From contig JAPVLO010000181.1 of the NCBI GenBank assembly GCA_027257055.1, positions 2,963,517-3,027,516 on the forward strand: a stretch of DNA of 64,000 bases, in the 5' to 3' direction. A program made the translations under genes and the position numbers. Of the stretch, positions 11,346-23,310 are shown piece after piece. Numbering within the stretch: the stretch's first letter is position 1; every line of letters begins with the position of its first letter. Origin of the DNA: Cephalopachus bancanus (lineage: Eukaryota > Chordata > Mammalia > Primates > Tarsiidae). The notes beneath the pieces are model-generated. The model was not told the DNA's origin, ran no database searches, and saw only the letters and a program-made list of their open reading frames with translations.

Positions 11346-12434
11346 CTATCATAGGCCTACAGGTTCCTGGTTCCTCTTCCTTCGCCCCTTCCTGCCCAGT
11401 TCACAGCAACTTTCTCGCATTTGCTCTTCTATGGGCTCCTTCATAGGACCAATCACTTTCCAAGCATGGACACCATACTTCCCCCTTTCTCCCCCAAAAG
11501 GGCCTTTCGACCCATGCCATGAAGTCTTCCACGGAAGTAACAGAAATGTAAACCTAGCATGGCAGAAACAGCAACAACAAAATTGTTTTCTTTCAATACA
11601 AAGCTTAAAGGATTACTAGGAATACCTGAAAATGAAATATTTAATGCAAAAACATGATTCATTAATACAAATATATATTTTAGAGAAATCAGTGCTTAAA
11701 AAGACCACTATACCCACTGTACTGTTTTGTACATAAAAGACAATAAATAAAAACATACTTAGTGACTGAATGAATCAACTTTGGACTGTGAAATCTAAAC
11801 AGAGGTTTTAGAAAACTTAAGTTTGGATGTTTTTGCTAAGTTGTTCTGAGAAGATGCTCTTCTGAAAGATGACCAGTATTGTTTCTATGTGTTATAAAGT
11901 CATCTGTTGAGGGTTTTCCAATAAGTCTGATCATGCCACTGGCCGGCCAAAGAAGGCAGTGTCTGTTCTCTTTTATGCACCTTTCTTTCATGACTTAAAA
12001 AAATAACAAACATTTGAGATACTGAGAGAAAAGCTAACCTTTTCTGAGTATCAAGCTCAGAGAGGGCAGAATAACTGTCTGCTTTACTGGTTTCTGTGGA
12101 AATTTTATTACTTTAGTGTCATATTAAAAGTGGACCTAAATTTCGTGTTGACATGCCATTTTATGAACCACTAATAGAAATTATAGACATATATTGAGGG
12201 CAAAACTAAGACTAACATTTTATAATGTTCTAGTTATGGGCTGAGTGAGTGCCAAGAAGAATTTAGCAGTATCTCATAGCTTTGCTGTATTAATACTCAG
12301 TTTATTTATTTTGCAATCATATCTTAGATTTTAAGTCATTTTAGGCACATCTGATTTTATATATTACTCAGAAGTTGTCTGCCCAAATTGTTTTAAAACA
12401 GTAAAGGTAAGGCTTTATTAACATGAGAATACAG
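11346..12434. other. Intergenic DNA, no feature recognised
   Basis: AT-rich sequence with no gene or repeat that I can name. Confidence 0.45.
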
Positions 12435-12450
12435 TTAAAATAATGAGGAG

Positions 12451-12740
12451 GGGCTGGGTGCAGTGGCTCAAGCCTGTATTCCCAGCACTTTGGGAGGCCA
12501 AGGAGAGAGGACTGCCTGAGCCCAGGAGTTCGAGACCAGCCTGGGCAACTTGGTGAGACCTCGTCTCTACAATAAATCAAAAAAAGTAGCTGGGTGTGGT
12601 AGCGTGTGCCTGTAGTTCTGTTACTTGGAAGGGTGAAGCAGAAGGGTCGCCTGAGCCCAGCAGGTCAACACTGGGGTAGACGTGAGTGTGCCACTGCACT
12701 CCAGCCTAGGTGACAGAGTAAGACTCCAACTAAAAAAAAA
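12451..12740 (+). mobile_element. Alu, older version with ancestral B box
   Basis: Full dimer with a poly(A) tail, flanked by the perfect 16-bp duplication TTAAAATAATGAGGAG (12435-12450, 12741-12756). The left arm has the ancestral 'caggagttcgagaccagcct' and keeps 'gggcaacttggtgagacc'. The right arm has 'gtagacgtgagtgtgccact' instead of the later GC hairpin. It represents an early stage of the local Alu lineage. Confidence 0.92.
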
Positions 12741-12803
12741 TTAAAATAATGAGGAGGTTGATGGCTTCATTGTAAAAGCATGATTTTGGTGCCCTCCAGA
12801 GCC

Positions 12804-13121
12804 ATTTTTTTGTTTTATTTGTTTTTTTGTTTTTGAGTTGGAGTCTCACTTGGTCGTCCAGGCTGGAGTGCAGTGGCACACTCACAGTCACCCCAGTGTC
12901 AACCCGCAGGGCTCTGGTGATCCTTCTGCCTCAGTCTTCCAAGTAGCCAGAACTACAGGTGTGCGCTACCACATCCGGCTAATTTTTGATTTTTTTTTCC
13001 AGTGTAGAGACGAGGTCTCGCCAAGTAGCCTGGGTTGGTCTTGAATCCATGGCTCAGGCAATCCACTCGCCTCGGTCTCTCAAAGTGCTGGGATTACAGG
13101 CTGAGCCACTGAGCCAGGCCC
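12804..13121 (-). mobile_element. Alu, older version
   Basis: Complement of a dimeric Alu running from the poly(T) near 12804 to 'gagccaggcc' at 13120. The right arm lacks the GC hairpin of the younger copies (it reads GTGACTGTGAGTGTGCCACT on the element strand) and the B box is 'GGATTCAAGACC'. It lies close to the Alu at 12451 in inverted orientation, so a transcript crossing both could fold back. Confidence 0.9.
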
Positions 13122-13419
13122 ACAGTCGTTTTTAGGGCCAGCCTGCCATGGAAGCCACTTATGCTATTTCCTATAGTCAAAATATAAAGCTATTTCTCCC
13201 TCTGCTCTGGTAGCAGAGCTCTGAGGAATAAACCTTGCACATTGGGAATCTCACCAGTCAGATTTTTCTTGGGATATACTGTAAATTATACAGAGAATGT
13301 CTTGATTGCCAGAAGAAGTAAATTCAGTTTTTCGGCTTTCCATCCAACCTACTCTAAGAAACCCACTCTCTGACCAGTGATGCCATCAAAGAACACTCTG
13401 GCTGTCCCACTCAATTGTG

Positions 13420-13690
13420 TCCCCAGGTAGCTCCTGCCTGAGTCCTCTCTGCCTAACTGCCCCACTTCTACTCCATAATCTCCATAATCCTAAAGATCCA
13501 TCCAGACCCAGGTCAAATGCCAGCTCTACCACGAGTCTTCCAAGTCAGAAGCAGTGTTCCCTGCTCAGAATGTTAACCAATCGCCTGTCTCTCCTTCACA
13601 CTTTTTCTCTCAAAACCTGTCTTTCCATGGTTTATGTGGTCTGCACATCTCCCTCCTTAACTAGACTGGGAATGCTCAGAGATAATTGAC
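13420..13690 (+). mobile_element. L2 fragment
   Basis: 'agacccaggtcaaatgccag', 'tctaccacgagtcttccaag' and the final 'aactagactgggaatgctca' are typical of the L2 3' region. The open frame at 13417-13689 comes from it. Confidence 0.65.
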
Positions 13691-14738
13691 TCTGGAGACA
13701 GTCAATGATTTATTTTATATTTTGTACTGTATATGCATTTGTGAGCTTCCCTGCAACCATGTGATGAATAAACTGTGGTATAAATTCCAAAATACAATTA
13801 TGGAATAAAGAAGTATGGATTTTAAACATATGGCCTGCAATAGCAATTGCATTATTTTTTGGTGACCCCTTGTACTCTGTAAAGCCCACAGCATCCATAT
13901 TTGTGACTGGAGTTGTTAAATAAATTATAATAAAGTAAGTGAAAAAAGGAAATAACAAGTAGGGAATATGATAAAGAAGTCTGAAATAGACAAAGAAGAT
14001 CTTTAAAAATATATTTAGTATATCATGAATACTTGATTACCTGTAAACCTGGACAAGTAAAATCAACAGATGACCATAAACTAAATTTTGACTGCAGGTT
14101 TCAATTATCTGTTGAACTGAACGTTTCAGTATAAATATGTACAGATGGCAGGTCATTTGAATATATATCCCCTCCCATACATTATCCAGATAGTGGTTGG
14201 GGACTCTTTTGCCCTTTAAGTCTAGGTAAAACTGGTGGGGTCCCTGACAGTTCCTCAGCCCATAGAGTCCACAGTCTCTAAGACTGCTAGACCCAAGGGG
14301 TACATAGAGGTGGTGCTTATGCTCTCAGGGCACTGGGCTCTGGTGCTTTCCTTGCCTGCTAGAAAGGACCATGCACACTGAACCTCAGCTCAAAAGGTGC
14401 TGTGAGTGGGATTGGTTGAAGATCTGGGGAAGGCAGAGCCAGGGCACATGGTTTTTTTTGCCACCCAGATGGTTCCTTTCTCCTTATTATTTTTCATTTT
14501 CTTTCGTCTTCCCCCTCCTGGACAAAGTAACTCAGATGTTTCAGAAGGAAATCGTCACGTCATCTCATTCATCCACCTTAGGTGGATCTCATTTCTAAAT
14601 GCAATCTCTAATCAATAATTCTTCAGACGTAGGTAGCATCCTTCTTAAGACAAATTCTGATCCTAGCTGTTAACCAGTATAAAAAGGTCTTTCCATTACA
14701 CTCATACATTCAAAAAGGAGAAAATAATGAAGAAGCTG
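13691..14738. other. Intergenic DNA, no feature recognised
   Basis: No gene or nameable repeat. Open frames at 14371-14618 carry no recognised domain. Confidence 0.45.
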
Positions 14739-14751
14739 AAAAGTACAGAAA

Positions 14752-15050
14752 GCCGGGCTCAGTGGCTCAGCCTGTAATCCTATGCCTTTGGGAGGCTGAG
14801 GTAAGTGGATTGCCTAAGCCCGCGGGTTCGAGACCTGCCTGGGCAGCGAGACCTCATCTCTACAATAAATCAAAAAATCAGCCGGGTGTGGTAGCACATG
14901 CCTGTAATTCCGGCTACTTGGAAGGCTGAGGCGGAAGGATTGCCTCAGCCCAGCAGGTCGAGGCTGCGGTGGCCGGGAGCAGCCACTGCACTCCAGTCTG
15001 GGTGACAGAGTGAGACTCCAACTCAAAAAAAAAAGAAAAGAAAAGAAAAG
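14752..15050 (+). mobile_element. Young lineage-type Alu
   Basis: Starts 'gccgggctcagtggctcagc'. It has the derived B-box region 'gcgggttcgagacctgcc', the shortened 'gggcagcgagacc', the right-arm hairpin 'gtggccgggagcagccac' and an (AAAAG)n tail. Flanking duplications are AAAAGTACAGAAA (14739-14751) and AAAAGTAGAGAAA (15051-15063). Confidence 0.93.
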
Positions 15051-15063
15051 AAAAGTAGAGAAA

Positions 15064-16279
15064 AATGGAGCTCATGAGAACTCATCAGATTTATTGCTGT
15101 CTCTCTCCAGTTCCCTCTCCATCCGTGACAGAAGCTACGAGTGTCATAAGCATACACCACAGCTAATCACCATGTAGCACTGGGAACCTGGGCTGGTAAC
15201 TCAAGTTGGTCCCATTGCCTATTTCTGGCAGACTCTTGGTTGTGATGCACAACTTAGGTTGCTGCTGCCTTCTGTCCAATTTTGTTTCCTTCTCCCTCCT
15301 GTTGAGATTACTGTGCTCTTGAGCCCACGGGCACATTCTACTTCCTCTTGCTGCTAGGCACAGCCTCTGCTCCCACCTGTCCAGACAGCAAGCTTAGGAC
15401 AGCACTTAAGACAATATGTTGATTATCATTAGAACGACACTTCTGGCACCTACTTACTAGACTATCAACTCTGTTTTGCTCTATTACTGTGAAGCACAGC
15501 ACTGAAGGTGGTATTTCTTATATCAGTAGCATATCACATTTGTTGGACATTAAACCAAGTTTTCACAGATATTAAAAGTTTTCTCCTCCTGGGAAAAGCA
15601 CATTACTGAAATACAACATAATTCCATTCTCTTTTGGTTTAAGAACTTAATTTTTCTCGGTTGCCTCTGGACAGTTAGGGCATTGAATACCTCCCATGAC
15701 TTGAAGCTGGACAGAGACATTAACCTCTTTGCCCATCAGTTCCTCACCTCTGTCAGGCGACCACTCACTCACAAATCTGCCCTGGAATGGCTTTTTCACA
15801 TTCCTCTTTTTCTATGGCAATTTTCAGTATAACGTAACTTATCTTGGAAAGGACACATTACTTCACAGAGAAGACTTCTCAAATTAGAGAAGGCTTCACG
15901 TTCCATTAATATGTAAATTTTGGCCAATTCTACATCTCCAACACAACCAGTCTGGAAGTGCAATGGCCTAATCAAATGTAAAAAATTCTGTGCTTGGCAA
16001 ATGGATACTGTGAGAAAAAAGCAAGTTTCTTGGGAGCTGTGGGACTAGTCATGGCCTTGAGAAGTCCAGTGGCATCACAGGTGGGTTAAATGCCAGACCA
16101 TATGCTCTTGTGGCCATGATGGACTGGCCTGTCTGACAAGAGCACTCACCATGAGGTGGGACTCCACACTAGATGACCGGGGCAGCAGCTACCATGTACT
16201 GCTTGTTCACGACGTGCTAGCAATCACAGGCATTAACAGTTATCTGTCCAATCATCCCTCAAGGTCAGCATGTGAGAGA
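15064..16279. other. Intergenic DNA, no feature recognised
   Basis: No gene or repeat that I can name in this stretch. Confidence 0.4.
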
Positions 16280-16475
16280 GTGGAGAACTTTCCATGTGCC
16301 AGGCAGGTACTAAGAGCTTTACCTGTACCATCACTTCACTATCACTGCTCATCACAAGGATACGGGATCACAAGGCCTCGGAGAGATTCAGTTACTTGCC
16401 CATACACACACAGCAAGGAACGATGCTACTGGGATTTGACCTCAGGTCTTTGTGAATCTGAAGTCCAACTAGAAG
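16280..16475 (-). mobile_element. MIR, diverged
   Basis: Complement of MIR: 'tccatgtgccaggcaggtac', 'gagagattcagttacttgcc' and 'ctgggatttgacctcaggtc' in order. Confidence 0.7.
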
Positions 16476-18841
16476 TACTATGTGGCCTCTGGGGAATAAG
16501 CCACAGCGAGGCTCTTGCTGATCATGAATAAAAATTGACTGTGGCCAGAGTTTGGGTGTTCATATCCCCAAATCTCAGGAGACATGAGATAACTGTGGCT
16601 AGAAATTTTTATTTTCATCCATATATTCTTTCTTCTCACAGAGAAAGAGAAAACGGGCAACGTGTGATTCAGGTTCTCTGATGAACTCTAGTTTCATCCT
16701 AATCTGGACCCAAATTCAAAACTCTCTTTCCACATGATTCCTTGTTTTAAATGTCTTTGAGCACTCCAGATACCTAAGTCACAAGGACGGAAAATAATTT
16801 CTAGAGATATGTAATGCACAAAGCATGTAAATGATAGCTGCTTAACATAAAATATAGACTGTATTATCCAAATGAAGGTTGATCCAAAAGTGGCATTTCT
16901 AACCTCCAACATTTCCTTAAATGCTATTTGCATGTTCCTTAGTTTTGTCTGCAGTGTTTTATGGGTCTACTCATGTCCCAAGCATAGACCATGCCAAGAG
17001 GCTCAGCATAACGCACAGAATGTAATGGGAATCTCATTCAAAACCACACAGCTTTTCAGAAATGCTCCAAATGGTCACTACTCAAGGTACAAGATTTAAA
17101 AAATAATCCTTCCACCATTAAAAAAAAAGAAGTACGTGAATATATAAATGATGGCAATGACTTTCTTTTCCCCACTGGATTCATAGATGGATTGCAGAGT
17201 AAGAATTGCTTCTGCTCTGTGGCTGATTTTCAGTTCAGGTAACTCATCTTTATTCATTTCCTTTCATTCTTGATGGCCATATTGAGAGCAGCTGTAGGCA
17301 AGAGAGAGTGAGAGAGGGAAAAAAAAGAAGATTCTCCTCACTCCCTCCTTCAGTTGTTGTCAAACAGCCATTATAAAGAATCCATCTGGGCTCAGTGCTG
17401 TGCAGGGCACCCAATAAACCATAGAGAACAGGAGAAAAAACAGTTTAAGCTAAATCTAATATAGAAATTTGAAATCTATCCAACCACATGTTTTGGGAAA
17501 AACTCAACGCGAGAATTCTTTAGTGCAAAGACAGGTAGACCAGGTCTAGGGAAAGTACACTTCCAAATGAAACTAAAACAAAAAACAAAAAACTGTACTT
17601 TATAGCAGGCAACTAGTAGTGAGAGGTCTAGTAGCCAATTCCAGTAAAAGTCACATGGAAAGTTACAAGGTGATAAGTGAGTGTCAATAAGTTAGGCCTT
17701 AAAATATAAGAACAGTGGCACAATTAGAAAAAGAACTTGTACAAAGTGGAACGAAACAGAAGTGATTTACATTAGTGATTGAGTTTTTATATCTGAAAAT
17801 ATCTTTACAGGTTTATCCAGCAAATGAATTGGGAATCAAAACTCAATTTTATTCTGCTTTTAAATTTTGGACAAATGATGAATATTTTTTGGATCAAGCT
17901 TGGTTTGAGCTAGGAAGTAAATGTTTTTAACTTTTTATTTAAAATGATTTCATCCGTTTTAATATGTAAACCCCAAAGAAATCTTGTTTATGGATTATTC
18001 TACTATAACCTCCAGTGACACAAAAATGGCTTCATTTTCAAAGAGAAGATTTTGCAAGTTATTACTGCATAAAACACTGCAGTCTTGTTTATTTTGTAGC
18101 ATTTTTGTTCATGTGTTTTTAATGGTTACATGAACCAAATGCTCAGGCAACTATGCTGAAGATGATAATGAATGAGACACAAAGATCTGTTATAGGGCGA
18201 CTTGGAAGACTCACTGACTCACAAGTTTTTCTTAAACTATGACTTACAGAATAAAAAGATTTTTATCATTTTATGTTGTGTTTGAAAATGACCAGCAAAA
18301 CAAAAGAACTAAAATTTGCAAGGCAAGTTCTAAGATGCTAGGATAAAAATTAACAAAAATACCATCATAAAATGTACAAAGAAAACTAAAACCCTCTTAC
18401 TTTTAATTTATTTACTAGAATTAGTAGCAGTCCTTATTTCCCATCACCTTTCAGCTCTCTGCTATTTGGCATTTCTGACTACCTTCTACTCTGTGACATT
18501 TATCCTTCCATGGTTCCAAAATTTTGTTTCTCCTATCTACCTCTGCAATGACGCCTTCTAAGCATCCTTGGCTGGTTTGTCTTCCTTCCTGCTGTTCCCT
18601 ATCTCCACTCTCATCTAGCACTCTAGGATCCTGAGCCCCATTCTCTAATCCTTACCTTTCCTAGTAGTCCGTACACTTTCATGTCAACAGTTCACTTCAG
18701 ATCATTCAAACTGACATGACCTACCTTACTCTTGACCCTGTAACCTACAGGCACTAGCTTGTGTCCATCTCCCATTGCATCTGTTTCAGCAGAGTCTAAG
18801 CCAAAGGCCACCTCCATCTCTGAAAGATTCATTCCTCCTTC
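16476..18841. other. 2.4 kb of intergenic DNA, little recognised
   Basis: No gene. The only local features are short purine-rich runs (17304-17332). Part of 18420-18800 looks like an old L2-type repeat (cytosine-rich, 'ctgtgacatttatccttcca'), but too weakly to call. Confidence 0.35.
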
Positions 18842-19128
18842 TTTTTTTTGAGTCTGGGTTTTGCTCTGCTGCCTAGGCAGGAATGTCATGGCACAATCAC
18901 AGCCTCGACCCCCTGGATTCAGGTGAACCTTCTGCCTCAGTCTCCTAAGTAGCTGGGACTACAGGCACACACCACGATGCCTGGCTCATTTTTAAAAAAA
19001 TTATTTTTTGTAGAGGTGAGGTCTCACTATGTTGCCCAGGCTAGTCTTGAACTCCTGTGCTTAAGCAATACTTCCACCTTAGTTTCCCAAAGTGCTGGAA
19101 TTACAAGCACAAGTCACCGTGCCCAGCT
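18842..19128 (-). mobile_element. AluJ-type element
   Basis: Complement of an old Alu: 'ctctgctgcctaggcaggaa', 'gtagctgggactacaggcac', 'tatgttgcccaggctagtct' and 'cccaaagtgctggaattaca'. It has none of the changes of the young local type, so it predates that lineage. Confidence 0.9.
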
Positions 19129-19254
19129 CTTTTTTTTTTTTTAACTTCTCTCTCTCCTTTGGCCAATATAGCCAATTAGACACTGAGTACTACTGGATTT
19201 GTCAGAGATTTCTCTCTCTCTATTTTTCCTCTCATTAACTTAACCTAGGCTCTC

Positions 19255-19435
19255 ATCACTTCGAAGCTGTAATAATACTAACAACAACTCAATACTGTCA
19301 GCTATCATGTGCCAAGCAGTGTTCTAATTGCTTCAAATGAATCATCTCACTACACAGGAAGAAATCAAGGCACAAAGAGCTAAGATTTGAACCCAAGACA
19401 TCTGACCCAGCCATCTGAGTTCTGTGCTAGATCAA
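19255..19435 (-). mobile_element. MIR
   Basis: Complement of MIR: 'tatcatgtgccaagcagtgt', 'caaatgaatcatctcactac', 'agatttgaacccaagacatc'. Confidence 0.7.
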
Positions 19436-20463
19436 ATTGCTTCTCACAGAATCTCTCATCCAAGCCCTACTGCAGACTACATTCACTTCATCTTTCTAAA
19501 GTAGTGCTTTAAATGTGACCGTATGCATTAGCAACTCATTACCCATACCTGTTGCTCAAACTTTACTTTGAGTCGAAATTTCTGGGAATGTATCTTACAG
19601 AAATAATTAGCAATGCATAGAAGGACTTGCAGAAAGACTCAGGTACAGGGATCTTCATTGCAACATGAATCATAATAGTTAAAAAAGGAAACAACGTTAA
19701 CATTCAATGGTTGGTTAAATGTAGCTGTGGCACATTTACATTAAGGAAAATACACCACGCAGAAGAAAATTTGCTGACATGGGAAAATGTTCAAGATTTA
19801 CTAGGTGGGGGGAAAAAGCACATTATAAAAGTTATGTAAAGTATGAATCTAATTTTTGTAAAAACAAAAACAAACAACAAAATCCCTAACATCTGGAAAG
19901 ATATACCCCAGCAAGTTGACCAAAATTGTTTCTGAGGTATTTGGACTTCAATATATTTATTTTCATGCTTAACCAAAATCTTCAATGGACATGTTATACA
20001 TCGCAATAATCAAAACTCCCTCCTATAATAAATGTTATTTAAGACATACTATTCAAAATCTCACTACTTCCACGTTGTCATTTTCCTCCTCACAGACATA
20101 ATAAATACTTATTGTCTGTTGCATTAGGTTACAATTTTCTCTACCCAGAATTCAAGTCCCTTTGTCTAGAGCGACTTCTTGGTTCTTCGACACCAGTGTC
20201 TGTGTCTTTCCAGGAGAACTGGAAATCTCTGGCCCCATTCAGACTGATCTCCTAGCTACACTCTCTCATTCAAGCCCTGCCAGTCCTGCTGCCGGTCAAG
20301 GCTCGGTAGAGCGCTCCTCCATACTGCTCCCCCTCGGCAACCCAGATCTATCAATCCCTTCCTTGAGTTCTTAGGGCACAACTTGGACTTTATAACGCAA
20401 ACTGGTGCTTCTGTCTAATTTTGACATATGTGGAAAATGGCGCTCAACCTGTGGCTTACACAG
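19436..20463. other. Intergenic DNA, weak old-repeat traces
   Basis: No gene. The part at 19575-19990 ('acagggatcttcattgcaac', 'catgaatcataatagttaaa') resembles the 3' part of an old L1 ORF2, but too diverged for a firm call. Confidence 0.35.
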
Positions 20464-20595
20464 CTATTTAACTGCTAGGGGAGGGAGGAGCATACCTTAT
20501 CAACAAGGGTACTTGCATGATCAATGTTTGTATACCTAACCCTGAATTGTACCCCACATCTTTATAATAAATAAATAAATAAATAAATAAATAAT
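20464..20595 (+). mobile_element. 5'-truncated L1 3' UTR
   Basis: Short piece with 'ctgctaggggagggaggagc', 'ttatcaacaagggtacttgc', 'tgtatacctaaccctgaatt' and a (TAAA)n tail. It has the same 3' end as the other lineage-specific L1 copies here. Confidence 0.85.
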
Positions 20596-20699
20596 GAAAA
20601 CACACACACAAAAGGTCATCATTACCAAAGGCAAACCAAGAAAGTGGTGTTAATGCTTCTCACAGTTACGCACTGCCGTTTTAACATTTATATGCCGAC

Positions 20700-20900
20700 C
20701 TTAGTGGTTATTCTCTGTCCCCTACCTCATGTTTTACAGCTTGGGCTACAGCTTCCCACCTATATCAAAACTGACATATTGATTTGTATGTTTCTCTTGT
20801 TCAGCTGTCAGTTCCTTAAGCACAGTAATAATATCTAATTAAGCTTTACAGCCCCAGTTCATAGTATATAATAGTTACTTTATAAATATTTATTGAATGA
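20700..20900 (+). mobile_element. L2 3' end
   Basis: Ends with 'cagttccttaagcacagtaa' and 'tatttattgaatgaactaca', the usual L2 terminus in diverged form. Confidence 0.65.
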
Positions 20901-22907
20901 ACTACAGATGAAAGGAAATAGGTGCATCCTTAAGTAAAATAAGTATAAGTCATTTGGAAAAAAAATCCTATATACAACCCTCCCATAACTTGAATGAAAC
21001 ATAGCACCAGAAAGGATTAGATGAATGGAATGAGTTAAGTGAACGTTAAAGCTGAAGAGTATGTTCTAAATCCACTTAGCTCTGCCAGATATCTTAAGAG
21101 ACACATACAAGTAAGCCTGAAATGTAATATAATGGAATTCTCATGCATCATATTAATTTCTGATATTACAAGAAGTGAGCTAGTAATCAAATAGGTGAGG
21201 GAAAGAAAAACGAATTTTTTGTTGATTGTGATTTCCAAGTGGTAATTCTGGTTGGTGTGTTTCCTCACTACATTCCAAATCATTCTCAAGTTGTTTTGTA
21301 TCTATGGAGACCAAAAGATCACACCATGATTCACAAGACATGACACTGTATGAGTATATGAGCAGCTAGGATTTTCCTGAGGCTCCGGAGAAGCTGTAAC
21401 CACAAGAAGAAAGTATGACTGCTTATATAGCCAGTCTAGGCCATTGATTGCACTTATGAATACTATAATCCTAAACACTAAGTCTAGTTTCACATGATGC
21501 ATGGGTCTAGCTCCAACAGAGTCTGCATGCTGCAAGGCCTGCTCCATCTGCTGGCCCTGATCTCCATTTCTTTGGCCTACTTCACTTCTCTCTTTGGAGT
21601 TCATGGACTATAACGTTATATCGGGGCAGGCAGAACTGAGACTCCTCTCCTCATCTTAGCAATCATGAAATGTAGGCATAGCTACCAGTGGCTTTGGTCC
21701 CAATGCAGGTGGGAGCCTGGATCACAGGGAAAACTGTGCAGAGAAAAGTGGGGCAGTTCTTCTCTTCTGTGTCTATGGGATAACAAACAAAAGTGCTCTT
21801 TTGGAACCAAACACGGAACTTCAAGAGGGAAGTCATTCTAAGCTAGCTTCTATTTAGGTGATTGTAAATGCATGGCAAACGTTATATAAAATAGCAGTGT
21901 TAAGAAATCAACTGGAAAAACAAAAATCATGACAAAATAGGTTTGGTTTTAAATGGAGCCCCATCAAACTCTGGAGTCAGTCTCAAACTCAGATCCAGCC
22001 TCTTTCTCCCTTTACAGGTTAACCACATTCCTGCAGACTTTTAACAGGTGAAATTATGTTTTGCATGAATGAAAACATGATTAGATTCATAGTTATCTGG
22101 AAGTGAATAGGACAAGCCACTTTTAACAGGCCTATTCTGTTTCAGGGATATGATCTGAAATGAGTGAATTCTGTGATGAGAAGGTTCCCTCTAGACTTGT
22201 ACCTGTGAGCAAATCAGAATCACTTTGAAACTGTGACACTGAGTTTTCAGTCGCAAATTATGAGACAGTCTAGAGAGTGGAGTGTGGGCATGAGGGGTAA
22301 GAGTGAGAGTCTGGATACTAAAGCAGAAACACATGGAGCATTCCCCACAAGGGAACTCCAGTTCTAAGAATAAATCATGTCTGCTTCATGGGATATACAA
22401 CCCTCAGGACAGTGCAGGCATTCAATAGGGAATATTAATGGCTTCTGTGTCCTTCAGCAGAATGTGCTTTACATAAACACAATCAAAATACTTTATGCAT
22501 GAGTGAGGCAAATAATCAAGAATACCAACTTTGTATTTATTATAGAAATACCTACTTAACTTGGATTAAAGACCTGAAAGGTATAATCTGAATCAACATT
22601 TAAATTTTTATTGTAAAGTATACACAGGAACTAGAAGAGAAAGTCCTTCATGGCTCACATGGACTTAGCATGTTCACAATAATTCTAACATGCTTGAGAA
22701 CAGTTTTCCTATTAGGATAAACATTTCCCTAGTGTTCCCCTTCAAAACCTTTATCGACTCAGCAAACAAATTTTCATAAATACAGTGAAGGCCAAATTCA
22801 CCAGGTTGGCTGACTTACCAAAAAGGATCTTTAGTAAAGTTTAAGTGTTTAAAAAGTTGTATAAATTTAGCGGTATCTCATACAGGTTTATGCATGCGTG
22901 CTCGCAT
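20901..22907. other. 2 kb of intergenic DNA, no gene
   Basis: No gene recognised. Around 22405-22440 'gacagtgcaggcattcaata' may be an L2/MIR end. Otherwise there is nothing I can name. Confidence 0.4.
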
Positions 22908-22914
22908 GTGCGCG

Positions 22915-22984
<70 letters not shown>
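22908..22984 (+). repeat. (CG)n(CA)n alternating purine-pyrimidine tract
   Basis: About 77 bp of strictly alternating pyrimidine-purine: TGCGCGCGCGCGCG followed by about 31 CA units. The young Alu at 23001 starts 16 bases later. CG/CA alternation is the classic Z-DNA sequence type. Confidence 0.95.
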
Positions 22985-22986
<2 letters not shown>

Positions 22987-23000
22987 AAAAGTAGAACATA

Positions 23001-23299
23001 GCCGGGCTCGGTGGCTCAGCCTGTAATCCCGCGCCTTTGGGAGGCTGAGGTGAGTGGATTGCCTGAGCCCGCAGGTTCGAGACCCGCATGGGCAGCGAGA
23101 CCTCATCTCTACAATAAATCAAAAAATTAGCCGGGCGTGGTAGTGCATGCCTGTAATTCCGGCTACTCGGAAGGCTGAGGCGGAAGGATCGCCAGAGCCC
23201 AGCAGGTCGAGGCTGCGGTGGCCGGGAGCGGCCACTGCACTCCAGTCTGGGCGACAGAGTGAGACTCCAACTCAAAAAAAAAAAAACAAAAAAAAAACA
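23001..23299 (+). mobile_element. Young lineage-type Alu
   Basis: Starts 'gccgggctcggtggctcagc', with the B box GGTTCGAGACC at 23074-23084, the shortened 'gggcagcgagacc', the right-arm hairpin GTGGCCGGGAGCGGCCAC and an A-rich tail. The duplication is TAGAACATA (22992-23000, 23302-23310). Confidence 0.95.
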
Positions 23300-23310
23300 A
23301 CTAGAACATA

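Noticed and set aside
16151..16531. Plus-strand open frame of 126 codons
   Set aside because: Largely overlaps a MIR and has no recognisable motif.
23001..23100. Possible tRNA gene because of the T-arm-like hairpin and B box
   Set aside because: No acceptor stem or anticodon arm. The surrounding sequence is plainly the Alu left arm.
22841..23275. Long minus-strand open frame (144 codons) starting [13 protein letters not shown]
   Set aside because: It is the antisense translation of an Alu plus a (CA)n tract. The same peptide recurs wherever this Alu type occurs (14814, 25337, 63616), so it is repeat-derived.
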